This document shows, one piece after another, positions 41,213-49,858 of a stretch of DNA of 64,000 nt (position 1 is its first letter; each line of letters begins with the position of its first letter). The stretch is from Haliangium sp963772315 (GTDB lineage: Bacteria; Myxococcota_A; Polyangia; Haliangiales; Haliangiaceae), in the NCBI GenBank assembly GCA_963772315.1, contig CAVYWJ010000001.1:496001-560000 (forward strand). Reading direction: 5' to 3'. The translations under genes were made by a program, and so were the position numbers. The notes beneath the pieces were generated by a model. It had not been told where the DNA came from and made no database searches. It was given only the letters and a program-made list of their open reading frames with translations.

Positions 41213-42412
41213 TTACAGCAAGATGAACAGGTCGTCCGTGTACACGATGAGGAAGAGCGTGTCCGCCGGCGCGCCGCTGGCGTCGAAGCAGGCGACGCTG
41301 GCTTGCACGTTGATCTCGGTACCCTGCCAGCTTGCGACCTTGCAGTATTCCGATCCGGAGCCATAGGCAGTGATCTGGACGTTCGAGCCCGTCGACGACA
41401 TGCCGGGCAGATTCACGAAGTAGCGGCCTTCGGACGTACGGCCAGCGGTGGTGGCGGTCGACACCTCGCCGAGGTCACCCGCGACGACGCCGTGTTGATA
41501 GGTGAGGCTGGGCGTATACCCCGCCGAAGAGGAGTTGTTGGCCCACGCGTAGCTATAGGAGAGCGCGCCGTTGGGCTGGGTCTCGCGCGCGAAGTTGAGG
41601 GTGAAGCGGCCGTCGGACAGGGTGCCCGTGGTGTCGTAGCAGCGCACGTTGACGACCGCGTTGCCGCCGGACGAGCTGAAGCTGGCTACCTTGCAATAAT
41701 CGCTGTTGGTGCCGTAGGCCGTGACCTCCACGGTCCCGCCCGACGCGGTCAGCCCCGGCAGGGTGACGGCGTACTGGCCCTCGCTCTGGCGCACGATCGT
41801 GTTCTGCGCGCCGGTCGAGTTGAACTGATAGAAAGCATCTGGCGCGTACGAAGCCGCCGTCGGCGAATCAGCCCAAACATATGCAGATTGCGTGGATCCG
41901 GTGCCGGACTTGCGGAGGTACGCCACGCTGAAGAGGCTATTGGCCGCAGCGCCGGAGGCGGTGAAGCACCCGACCATGACATCGACGGCGCCGCCGAGGT
42001 TGGTCCAGCTCTGGACCTTGCAGCGCTCCGATCCACTACCGTAGGCAGTGACCTGGACATGGCCGCCGAGCGCCGTGCCGATGCCAGGAAACCGCACGCG
42101 ATACTGGCCGGTCGCGAGCTGCGTGACGGGGGTGATCACGCCCATCCCGAGGACGTCGCCGGAGGAGTTCCGCGTGAAGTTCGCGTTCGCGTTGAACGAG
42201 CCCATCTCCTGATTCGACCAGGCAAACGCCCATTCCGAGGACACGAATTCGGTCTGGAACTCGCCGCCCAGCTCCGACTCGTCATAGCTCTCGTTCATGT
42301 CGAGCTCGGCCATGCAGCCGGTGAGCGCGAGCGTGGCGCCGGCCAGGAGCGTCGCGAACGCGACCACAGGGTTCGAGCGAGTGGGGGTGATGCATCGGTT
42401 CGACTTCAACAT
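41213..42412 (-). CDS. Lipoprotein of three tandem beta-rich repeats
   Basis: The protein has 399 residues, with a signal ending at LALTGC. Three repeats of about 110-115 residues follow. Each has a YAW/FAW motif, then GxYxVxxPG, VQVTAYGS/VEVTAYGT, C-K-V and a final xVxCxxxxG...DxxF segment. The two cysteines per repeat could form one disulfide each. The order of conserved phrases is the same in every unit: RxxGQYRVRFPG, RQSEGQYAVTLPG, RTSEGRYFVNLPG. Start ATG at 42410-42412 has AAGAAG upstream; a longer frame to 42649 lacks a signal. Function unknown; a surface adhesin or sugar-binding role is possible but not shown. Confidence 0.75.
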   Translation of the reverse strand: MLKSNRCITPTRSNPVVAFATLLAGATLALTGCMAELDMNESYDESELGGEFQTEFVSSEWAFAWSNQEMGSFNANANFTRNSSGDVLGMGVITPVTQLATGQYRVRFPGIGTALGGHVQVTAYGSGSERCKVQSWTNLGGAVDVMVGCFTASGAAANSLFSVAYLRKSGTGSTQSAYVWADSPTAASYAPDAFYQFNSTGAQNTIVRQSEGQYAVTLPGLTASGGTVEVTAYGTNSDYCKVASFSSSGGNAVVNVRCYDTTGTLSDGRFTLNFARETQPNGALSYSYAWANNSSSAGYTPSLTYQHGVVAGDLGEVSTATTAGRTSEGRYFVNLPGMSSTGSNVQITAYGSGSEYCKVASWQGTEINVQASVACFDASGAPADTLFLIVYTDDLFILL

Positions 42413-42715
42413 GCTTCTTGCTACCGTTTCTGCCCCGTTCGATTCGCTCGTCCGGGGCTCATGCATGGACGAGCACACGTGCCCGCACGGCGCCATGACT
42501 GCCGCCCATGCTTGTTTCTGGCACCGGTAGAGTCGGCAGCGCGCGCCGCGTTCCCGCGAACAGGCAAAAAAGATCGAAGAACCGCGATGCGTGACGCGCC
42601 GCGTATCCCGTGATCGCCCATGAATCACTGCCGGGCCGATACCAGACATCGCCGCCGGCGCCGCCGGCGCAGACGATGCTGGTGCGGGTGCCGGTCACGA
42701 GAATCCCTCGCGGGG
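42413..42715. other. Intergenic region without a recognised gene
   Basis: This 303-base stretch separates two minus-strand genes. It should contain the promoter of the repeat lipoprotein and the terminator of the PepSY gene. GC is slightly below its surroundings near 42560. I see no open frame with credible composition, no tRNA-like fold and no strong hairpin. Confidence 0.4.
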
Positions 42716-43435
42716 TCAGCGCGCCGTCGATGCTTGGCGGCGCCGGCGCCGGTAGAGCCGTATGCCCCACAGCCAGAACCCCGACGCCAGCGTGACCACG
42801 GCGGCGCCAGCGGCGACGATGAGCAGCGGGTGATTGAAGTCGTCGCGACCGCGGTAGTCCATGGTGTGGAGCATCCAGAAGAAGTCGAAGCGCCGCCAGG
42901 CGTCGTTGCGCCGCGCCGTGATGCGCCCACTCCTCGCGGCCACATACACGTGCGTGTTCTCGTCGTCGTCGATGTCCACGCGCCAGGCCGGCAGGGCGCC
43001 GTCGCGGTACTCGGAGGGCGGATCCCGCTCGAGCAGCACGGCCTCGCGTATCTCGGGGTTGCCCGCGCGGTCGGCGCGGGCGATGGCGATCGCGGTGTCG
43101 CGGTCCAGGGGCGAGAGCACGGCCCCGGTCTCGGCGTCTACCAGCGCTGTGTTGCCATCCTGGTTGATCTCGTAGACCGGGCGCCCGAGGAACGGGCGCA
43201 CCACCACCTGCTCGACCGCGCCCGCGTGCCCGAGCCGCGCCACTGCCTCGGCGGGCCCGATGCGCACGCGCGCGAGATCCACGGTCGGGGTGTCGCCGCG
43301 GGCGCGGCCGGCCTCGCTGCGTACCCAGGCGATGTCGTGGGTGGCGAAGATGAGGCCACCCACGCACCAGGCCGCGATCTGCAGCCCGACCACGAGGCCG
43401 AGCCAGCGGTGTACCGCATAGGAACGACGAGCCAT
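42716..43435 (-). CDS. PepSY-domain membrane protein, short
   Basis: The 239-residue protein begins MARRSYAVHRWLGLVVGLQIAAWCVGGLIF, an N-terminal membrane helix. Two periplasmic PepSY-like repeats follow (RIGPAEAVARLGHAG...VYEINQDGNTALVDAETGAVLSP and the AWRVDIDDDENTHVYVAARSG part). A C-terminal stretch has WMLHTMDYRGRDDFNHPLL and a second helix (LLIVAAGAAVVTLASGFWLWGI). The H-x-M-D-Y pattern is a known feature of PepSY_TM relatives. It is shorter than the protein at 16325-17918 and not near a receptor. It lies 19 bases after the endonuclease-like gene on the same strand, so the two are probably cotranscribed. Function unknown. Confidence 0.78.
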   Translation of the reverse strand: MARRSYAVHRWLGLVVGLQIAAWCVGGLIFATHDIAWVRSEAGRARGDTPTVDLARVRIGPAEAVARLGHAGAVEQVVVRPFLGRPVYEINQDGNTALVDAETGAVLSPLDRDTAIAIARADRAGNPEIREAVLLERDPPSEYRDGALPAWRVDIDDDENTHVYVAARSGRITARRNDAWRRFDFFWMLHTMDYRGRDDFNHPLLIVAAGAAVVTLASGFWLWGIRLYRRRRRQASTAR

Positions 43436-43454
43436 GGCGTCTCCGTCGCGGCCG

Positions 43455-44544
43455 TCACCTGGCGAGCTCGAGCTCGGCGACGATCGGGAAGTGGTCCGAG
43501 AGGGTCCGGGTGTCGTGCTGGCGCACGTGGCGCGCACCGAGCGTGAGGTCCGGGGAGAAGAAGATGTAATCGATCGTGCGATCGGGCTCGCCCACGCGCG
43601 GGTCGTTGGGAAAGTGCGTGAACCAGGTGGCCGCATCGGGTCCCTCGGTCTCGACCTTGCCCGGGACGACCGGATAGCGCTCGAACAGCGCGCGGAAGCT
43701 CGGTCTCGGCCAGGTACGCGGCGCGCTCGTGATCCTTGAGCCGCTCGAACGCGAGGGCGTTCGGCGGCAGCAGGTTGAAGTCTCCGCCGATGAGCCAGCT
43801 CTTGCCGGCCTTCGAGAGCTCGTCGAGCAGATCGGCCACCAGGGCGACCTGCTGCTGCATGGTGTCGCTGCCCTGGGCAAAGGCGTCGAGGTGGGTGTTG
43901 AGCACCGCGAGCTCGCGATCCGTGCCCTCGATGGGCAGCCTGACCTCGAGCACGGCGCGCTTGAAGTAGAACAGCCTGGAGACGAAGTCGCTCGGCATCT
44001 CGGGCAGCTGATGCCGCTCCGCGCTGCCCAGCCGGTACCTGGACAGCGTGGCCAGCTTCATGCCCACCGCGCCCATGATCCGCGGATGCGGCACGTACGA
44101 GGCCTTCCAGTAGAACGTCGAGGCCTGGCAGCGGTAGTCGGGACCGATCTTCTCCAGCAGGCGCGCGATCTGGTCCTCGTGGTCGGTGCGCGCGGCGCCC
44201 TGCTCGATCTCCTGCAGCAGGATGAGGTCTGGATTCTCCTCGCGGATGACGCGCGCGACCCCCTCCAGCGTGGTCTCGATGTCCTCGTGCGTCGGCCGGT
44301 CGTCCGGTCCCTCGCCGCCCATCACGTCATAGAAGAACACGTAGTTCTTGCCGGCCATGTACTGGACGTTCCAGTTCAGCACCTTGAGCTTCTGGCCAGG
44401 CCGGAGCAGCGGCGCATCCCCGGTGCAGGCCACGGGCTCGGGATCCCGGTCATTGGGATGGTAGGTGGTCAGGTACGCGGCCAGGGAGAGCCCGAAGAGC
44501 AGCAGCGCGACCACACCGGACGCCCAGAGAAGGATGCGTTTCAT
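43455..44544 (-). CDS. Endonuclease/exonuclease/phosphatase-family membrane protein, one frame break
   Basis: An N-terminal helix (ILLWASGVVALLLFGLSLAAYL) anchors the protein. The catalytic domain faces outward and shows family motifs in order: VLNWNVQYM (N), LILLQEIE (E), LNTHLDAF (H), IGGDFNLLP (D-N) and LSDHFPIV (D-H). Members cleave DNA, sphingolipids or phosphates; the substrate here cannot be fixed. Frame breaks at 43695-43701, where GAGCTTC on the coding strand stands for GAGCTC. Correction gives ETELRALFERYPVVPG and 362 residues, ending AELELAR. The ATG at 44542-44544 lies just beyond a block of 21-base repeats. The PepSY gene follows after 19 bases. Confidence 0.82.
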
Positions 44545-44580
44545 GTGACCCGAGAGTCGGCCGCGTCCGTGCCGCCGTCA

Positions 44581-44780
44581 AGACCCCGGCAAGAACGACG
44601 AAGTCCCCGGCAAGAACGACGAGGTCCCCGGCAAAACCGACGAGGTCCCCGGCAAGAGACGACGAGGTCCCCGGCAAAACGGACGAAGTCCCCGGCAAGA
44701 CCGACGAGGTCCCCGGTAAAACCGACGAAGTCCCCGGCAAAACCGACGAAGTCCCCGGCAAAACCGACGAAGTCCCCGGC
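44581..44780. repeat. About nine tandem copies of a 21-base unit
   Basis: The unit contains GACGA(A/G)GTCCCCGGCAA(A/G)A and is repeated end to end, with one copy 22 bases long (GGCAAGAGACGACGAG). Copies differ at a few purine positions. In one frame it would read KTDEVPG repeated, but no start or composition supports a protein. It begins 36 bases before the endonuclease-like gene start, so it lies in its promoter or leader. Such 3n repeats may vary in number. Confidence 0.8.
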
Positions 44781-44837
44781 CGCCGGGGGTGATGTGCGCA
44801 GGGGATGACGAGTCGCGCGGCCGGGACGTCGGCTTCG

Positions 44838-44873
44838 CGAGGTGAGACCTCGAATCTGCGAGGCGGGACCTCG
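44838..44873. promoter_or_regulatory. Two palindromes spaced 21 bases
   Basis: CGAGGT-GAG-ACCTCG (44838-44852) is a perfect 6-3-6 inverted repeat. CGAGGC-GGG-ACCTCG (44859-44873) is the same with one mismatch. The centre-to-centre distance is 21 bases, two helical turns, as for paired operator sites. The surrounding 44545-45135 region otherwise holds only the 21-base repeats and the promoter of the rightward gene. Function inferred. Confidence 0.45.
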
Positions 44874-45135
44874 GATCCGCCAGGCTGGGGGGCGCATTCG
44901 TGCGACCGGGATCACATGAGCGCAGGCTGGGACCCCACACGCGGAGGCGTCAGCGACGACAACTTCACGGCGGGATATCGGTACTTGTACGAGGGATTCG
45001 TTGTCGCGCCAACAATATTTCACCTTATTACACCGGGTGGCGCATCGCGCGAGTCGTGTGCAATCTGAATTTCGCGCTGTCGCAGTTGCCGATGAGGGCG
45101 ACGGGACGCGCGGAGACCGCAAAGGAAGATACGCA

Positions 45136-45822
45136 ATGGCTCGATTGACAGCTGGACAGAAGACGCAGCGGATGCTGGCGTTCCTGATGGGGCTCGGCAA
45201 CCGCGAGATCGCGCGCGCGCTGCAGCGGTACGGCTTCGACCAGGCCGCCCTGGACGAGGGCTGGACGCTGCTGCGTCAGACCGCGACCGTGCAGCTGGAC
45301 GCGCCGCCCCGGCAGCTGACGCGCGCGGACGTCGAGCGTCTCGACGCGTGGGAGAACCTCTGGTTCCCGATCGCGGGCGCGGTGCTGCAGCACCATCACC
45401 GTGAGGTGCACGCGGCCGTGTTCCACAAGCTCAGGCAGACCTGTGGCAACGAGGTGGTGCTGAGCGTGAGCACGTTCGTGACGCGCGTCGATGAGCTTGC
45501 TGGCAGCGGCCACGGTGAGGCGCTGGCCACCCTGGCCCGGCACGGGCTCACCGAGGAAGTGCTCGCCGAGGCGCGCGACCTGCTCACCGGCGTGATGCAG
45601 CCGCCGCCCGTGCAGCACGCCGAGGACGACGACCCGGCCGTCGCCCCCGCGGCCCAGCAAGCGATGTGGGCGTATTACCTGCTGTGGAGCGCCATTGCCC
45701 GCAGCACGATCTCGGATCGCCGGCTCCTGCGCAAGCTCGGCTTCCTGCGCAAGCAGCGCGACGGCGAGGAGGACGCAGGCGAGGACGGCGAGGCTCGCGA
45801 CAGCGCTGCGGCGGCCGGGTAG
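45136..45822 (+). CDS. Conserved-looking hypothetical protein, helical
   Basis: The 228-residue protein begins MARLTAGQKTQRMLAFLMGLGNREIARALQRYGF. It is almost wholly alpha-helical, without signal peptide or membrane segments, with a central DAWENLWFPIAGAVLQHHHREV stretch and an acidic/Ala tail. The start ATG at 45136 has AAAGGAAG upstream; a longer frame to 45001 runs into the promoter. I do not recognise a family. The next gene on the same strand starts 112 bases downstream. Confidence 0.65.
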   Translation: MARLTAGQKTQRMLAFLMGLGNREIARALQRYGFDQAALDEGWTLLRQTATVQLDAPPRQLTRADVERLDAWENLWFPIAGAVLQHHHREVHAAVFHKLRQTCGNEVVLSVSTFVTRVDELAGSGHGEALATLARHGLTEEVLAEARDLLTGVMQPPPVQHAEDDDPAVAPAAQQAMWAYYLLWSAIARSTISDRRLLRKLGFLRKQRDGEEDAGEDGEARDSAAAAG

Positions 45823-45934
45823 CGAGCGCTGCCCCGGAGAGCGGAGGCGAGCTCTGGCCGTTACCCCGGTGCGGTGCTCGCGGTATCTTGCCCGTTCCGC
45901 AGCACGGTGCGGCCGGGCTCGCGGCGAAGTCTTC

Positions 45935-46528
45935 ATGTCCTCTCTCATCCTCACGATTGGCCATTCCACGCACGCCATCGAGCGCTTCACCGAGCTGCTC
46001 GCGCAGCACGGCGTGACCGCGCTGGCGGACGTTCGCTCCGCGCCCTACAGCCGGATCGCGCCGCAGTTCCGCCGCGAAGCGCTCGCGGCATCCATGCAGG
46101 CCCGCGGCATCGCGTACGTATTCCTCGGCCGCGAGCTCGGCGCCCGGCGCGACGAGCCCGAAGTGTACGACGGCGACATCGCCCGCTACGAGCGGATCGC
46201 GTGTACCGAGGCATTCGCTCGCGGCCTGCAGCGCGTGGAGCAGGGCGCATCGAGGTTTCGCGTGGCCCTGATGTGCGCGGAGAAGGATCCGATCACGTGC
46301 CACCGCGCGCTCCTCGTGGCGCGCCAGCTCTCGCTGCGCGGTCACGCGATCGAGCACATCCGCGAGGACGGCGCCGCCGAGAGCACAGCCTCGTTCGAGG
46401 AGCGCCTCCTGGCCGCCACCGGCGTCGCCGCCGCCGACCTCTTCCGATCGCGCGAGGAGCTCGTCGCCGACGCCTACCGCCTCCACGGCGAGCGCATGGC
46501 CTACCGCCGCCCGCCGGCTTCCCCGTGA
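45935..46528 (+). CDS. DUF488 family protein
   Basis: The 197-residue protein carries the DUF488 hallmarks: LTIGHSTHAIERFTELL at the N-terminus, ALADVRSAPYSR, FRREALAASM, the glycine-rich YVFLGRELGARR and the CAEKDPITCHRALLVAR motif with two cysteines. Members are small, sometimes next to DNA-processing genes, and their activity is unclear. The ATG at 45935 gives the usual N-terminus. It lies 80 bases before the AAA-ATPase operon on the same strand. A loose association with that operon is possible but not shown. Confidence 0.88.
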   Translation: MSSLILTIGHSTHAIERFTELLAQHGVTALADVRSAPYSRIAPQFRREALAASMQARGIAYVFLGRELGARRDEPEVYDGDIARYERIACTEAFARGLQRVEQGASRFRVALMCAEKDPITCHRALLVARQLSLRGHAIEHIREDGAAESTASFEERLLAATGVAAADLFRSREELVADAYRLHGERMAYRRPPASP

Positions 46529-46608
46529 GGGGCGCCCGGTGCCAGCGCGGGGAATCGGATGTATGATGGGCGCGTGATTCTCCGAGCACGGCGATTCAGG
46601 AACACGTC

Positions 46609-48240
46609 ATGGCCCGCGCAGAGCTGACCGCGATCACCATCGAGCGCTTCAAGAGCTACTGGGAGCGCACGAGGCTCGACCTCGCGCCGCTGACCGTGCT
46701 CCTAGGCCGCAACAACAGTGGCAAGAGCTCGCTCATCCAGGTGCTCCTGCTCCTCAAGCAGACGCTGGAGCATCCACGGGACGATGTTCCTCTTCACCTG
46801 GAAGGGCCCGTGGATGCGTTAGGTCTTCGCGAACTCACCTCGGGATGGCCCGAGGGCAAGCCGTTTGGGCTGTCCAATGACCAGCCCGAGGGCAAGTCAT
46901 TCCGTGGACCGTCGATTGCTTTGACATGGGAATCTACGGTGGATGTTGACCGTGCGTTGTCCCAGGCAGGACAGCCCGACCTCGATAATCTCGCCAAGCT
47001 CAGCGGCATCCGGTGGCTGACAGACAGGCCGTCCGAGGTTCGTCTGCGCACTCGCATGCGACTCGACTACGAAGACCGCGATGGGCGCATCTGGCTCACT
47101 GAGATATCTCTAGATTCGGCGCGAATCCGCGAGCAGCAAAGCCGCAACCCCTCGGTTTCGATTTCGAGAGCCATTTTCGCAGATTATTATGTAATATCGT
47201 GGAACCGTAATGATGCTGAGAAATTCGAGCTGGAGCTCGACCATTTCCTTCCTTTCTTCCGTATCGACAGGCGCAGCATCGGTCCACGAGATCGCAACCG
47301 CTCTTGGTTCAACGGCTATCTCGTGCTGTACGAGCAGCCACTGGAAGATCTGCGCGCACTGCTTCGCGGGTTCACGTATCTCGGCTCGATGCGAATGCTC
47401 CCCCCCAGCATCTATCGGCCGGCGAGCGTGCCTCCGGCAGAGATCGGTGTGAGCGGGGAGTTCGCCGCGCAGATGTTGCATGCGCGGCGTGCCGACGTGG
47501 TTCACTACTTGCCGCCGCTTCAGATTGATCCCGCCGGTGCAGTGAACGTGCCCGAGGAGGTCGAGTCCAGGCCGCTCGTGGACGCTGTGAATCACGTCAT
47601 GCAGGAACTGGGGCTCTCGGTCCCGCTGCGCATCGAGGACATCCAGAACGTGGGCTTCCGGCTCCTCTTCGGAGGCGCCAGCCTCCAGCATGTCGGCCGA
47701 GGGCTAGGATACCTACTGCCTGTCGTGCAGCTGGGCCTGATCACCGATCCGCGCCGCTTCGACCCGAAGCTCGGCAAGGCGGCTCGGAGCGATTACGTCG
47801 AGGCACTCGACACATTCACGCATGCAGCCATCGAGGAGCCTGAGACACACCTGCATCCCAAGGTGCAGACGCGCCTGGCGCACTGGTTCGTGTCCCTGGC
47901 CATGTCGGGCCGGCGTCTCATCATCGAGACGCACAGCGATCATCTGGTGAGGCGCTTGCGTGGCCTCATCGCGCGGGCCGAGGAGGGCGGCGCGCTCGAG
48001 CAGTGGCTTGCCACCAACGTGGTCGTTGCCGAGGTGACGCAGAACGACGAGGGGAGGTCCAAGCTGCGCTGCTCACGGCTCACGCCGGAGGGCAAGATAG
48101 ACGAGTGGCCCGCAGATTTCATGGATGAGGCCAACGACGAGGAACGCTCCATCTACTACGCGGCCATGGATAAAGAGGCTCCAGCCGAGGAACCGGCTGG
48201 CGAGACCGAGTTCGTCCACGATCCCGACGTTCCCGCGTGA
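46609..48240 (+). CDS. AAA15/DUF3696-type ATPase, first gene of a two-gene operon
   Basis: The 543-residue protein starts MARAELTAITIERFKSYWERT, then the Walker A LLGRNNSGKSSLIQVL near residue 37. The Walker B is AIEEPETHLHP and the switch histidine lies in IIETHSDHLVRRL. This is the OLD/ABC-type ATPase architecture of anti-phage effectors such as PARIS AriA and of Septu PtuA-like proteins. The C-terminal tail is acidic (Glu/Ala-rich) and there is no toprim domain. Bases 47100-47320 are much less GC-rich than the rest, a possible sign of transfer. The partner gene follows after 12 bases. Likely a sensor/energy component; defence role is inferred from architecture. Confidence 0.85.
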   Translation: MARAELTAITIERFKSYWERTRLDLAPLTVLLGRNNSGKSSLIQVLLLLKQTLEHPRDDVPLHLEGPVDALGLRELTSGWPEGKPFGLSNDQPEGKSFRGPSIALTWESTVDVDRALSQAGQPDLDNLAKLSGIRWLTDRPSEVRLRTRMRLDYEDRDGRIWLTEISLDSARIREQQSRNPSVSISRAIFADYYVISWNRNDAEKFELELDHFLPFFRIDRRSIGPRDRNRSWFNGYLVLYEQPLEDLRALLRGFTYLGSMRMLPPSIYRPASVPPAEIGVSGEFAAQMLHARRADVVHYLPPLQIDPAGAVNVPEEVESRPLVDAVNHVMQELGLSVPLRIEDIQNVGFRLLFGGASLQHVGRGLGYLLPVVQLGLITDPRRFDPKLGKAARSDYVEALDTFTHAAIEEPETHLHPKVQTRLAHWFVSLAMSGRRLIIETHSDHLVRRLRGLIARAEEGGALEQWLATNVVVAEVTQNDEGRSKLRCSRLTPEGKIDEWPADFMDEANDEERSIYYAAMDKEAPAEEPAGETEFVHDPDVPA

Positions 48241-48252
48241 CGGGCGCCAGCC

Positions 48253-49116
48253 ATGCTCGCCATCCTCGACCCGGTCCTGTTCGATCCGGCGGCGCCTTTG
48301 ACCACCGGCTCGCTCAAGGAGCTGCTCCGGCTCTTGCACCGCAAGAGGGCGCAGATTCCCGGCGTCGAGTGGTACTGGAAGGAGCTCCAGCGCGAGCTCA
48401 TCCGCCCCCTCCATGTACGGGCCGAATATCGAGAGCTGGGCCGACTGCGCGATTTCGTCCGGCCGGTCAGCCTGTCCCTGCCGCCGCGCCGCGTGTCGGT
48501 GTCGGTGTGGAGCTTTCGCCAGATGTTCGGCGTGCTCGGGGAGCGGTGGGTGGACACCATGGCGCGTCTCGTCACCGGAGCCGTGCTCTCCGGCGAAGAG
48601 ACCGTGCTCCTGACGCACCTGCGCCAGAATCGCAATTTGAGGGTCCACCAGGGTCCTGAGAAGTGCACGGCCGAGGAGAAGACGTGCTGGGACCTCCGTG
48701 TGCAGCCGGCGGGCGATGACACGACGCGAGTGCCGGTGGTGTGCCGGGAGCGCAACCTCGACGTCCCCTGGACCTGCCGGCTCGATGACAGGCTGCCAGC
48801 CGACATTGATGGGGCGAGCTTCCCGTTCTGCCCACCGCTCGACTGGCAAAAGTCGAGCGTGGAGTCAGTGACCACGCACGAATCGCGCCCGACCTGGCGC
48901 GACCAGAAGGGCAACCACTGGGCACGCCCAGCGACCGGCGAAGGTCATCACTGGGACGTGTACCTGACGCGCTCGCTCGAAGAGGAATACGGGCTCGGGC
49001 AGCTCAACATCGTCCAGTGGGGCGCACCTCCGAAGGAGGGCGCTGCCGGCGCCCTGCATCATGTGCCCCGGGGCAAGAAGTCTTCGCTCGAGAAGGAAAC
49101 CGGCTGGCGCTGCTGA
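48253..49116 (+). CDS. Unrecognised partner of the AAA ATPase, possible effector
   Basis: The 287-residue protein begins MLAILDPVLFDPAAPLTTGSLKELLRLLHRKRAQ, and no domain is recognised with confidence. The middle part is helical and basic. A cysteine-containing segment (KCTAEEKTCWDLRV, then CRERNLDVPWTCRL) could bind metal. The C-terminal third has tryptophan-histidine phrases HWARPATGEGHHWDVYL, which recall metal-dependent nuclease toxins, though this is only a resemblance. It is 12 bases downstream of the ATPase, so the two are translated from one message. As the second gene of an ATPase pair it may carry the toxic activity. Confidence 0.6.
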   Translation: MLAILDPVLFDPAAPLTTGSLKELLRLLHRKRAQIPGVEWYWKELQRELIRPLHVRAEYRELGRLRDFVRPVSLSLPPRRVSVSVWSFRQMFGVLGERWVDTMARLVTGAVLSGEETVLLTHLRQNRNLRVHQGPEKCTAEEKTCWDLRVQPAGDDTTRVPVVCRERNLDVPWTCRLDDRLPADIDGASFPFCPPLDWQKSSVESVTTHESRPTWRDQKGNHWARPATGEGHHWDVYLTRSLEEEYGLGQLNIVQWGAPPKEGAAGALHHVPRGKKSSLEKETGWRC

Positions 49117-49295
49117 GCCACGGCCGGCGCAGCCGGCTACTGATTCTCCTGTGATCACGGGCGGTTCCGGGCGCTGCCACGGAATCGCCACATCTTCTCC
49201 TCGGGATCTCCTCGGGTGCGCCCGGGTGGCGCCACGGCGGTTTGCTGAAATGACTCCAGCAACCACGGAATCCACTCATGCAACGAGGAGACGAT

Positions 49296-49820
49296 ATGTA
49301 TTCGACGATCGAGAGGGCCGAGCCGGCCGGGCTGCTGGCGGCGCAGTCCTGGAGGAGCATGGCGCTGGGCGCGCTGGGCGGGCCGGTGGCGCTCGGGGCC
49401 ATCCTGGGGCTCGAAGTTGGACCGCTGTCCGCGCTGGCGAAGTCGATGATCCTGCCGGTGATGCTGGCCGGGGTCGCGGCGGTGATGGTGCCGGCGCTCT
49501 ACATCAGCGCGACGGTCACCGGGGTGGCGCCGCCCGCGCGCGACATGGTGCGCTCGCTGGGGCGCGGGTTCCGCGCCTGCGGGCTGGTGATGCTCGGGCT
49601 GGCCGCGCCCGCGCTGTTCCTGCTGGGCACGACGCAGACCGGTGACGTGGTCGCGGTGGTGGGCGGCGGGGTGACGGCCGCGGGCGCGCTGGTGGGGCTG
49701 CGGGTGCTGTTCGCAGACCTGTTCGAGAACGGCTCGCTGATGGCCCGGTGCGCGTTCGCGGTGTGGGCGCTGGTGGCGCTGATCATGGGCATGCGGCTGT
49801 ACGCGGAATTCGTTGCCTGA
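49296..49820 (+). CDS. Small polytopic membrane protein, first of a five-gene operon
   Basis: The protein has 174 residues and four or five hydrophobic segments (MALGALGGPVALGAILG, MILPVMLAGVAAVMVPALYI, GLVMLGLAAPALFLLG, VVAVVGGGVTAAGALVGL and CAFAVWALVALIMGM). No transporter motif is recognised. The ATG at 49296 follows GAGGAG. It precedes another membrane gene by 38 bases and leads into a two-component system, so it may form a membrane complex sensed or regulated by it. Function unknown. Confidence 0.7.
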   Translation: MYSTIERAEPAGLLAAQSWRSMALGALGGPVALGAILGLEVGPLSALAKSMILPVMLAGVAAVMVPALYISATVTGVAPPARDMVRSLGRGFRACGLVMLGLAAPALFLLGTTQTGDVVAVVGGGVTAAGALVGLRVLFADLFENGSLMARCAFAVWALVALIMGMRLYAEFVA

Positions 49821-49858
49821 TGGGCGCTGCCCGGACCCGACTGGAAGGAGATGACGAG

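Noticed and set aside
44581..44780. CRISPR array
   Set aside because: Repeats are contiguous 21-base units without spacers, and no cas genes are seen.
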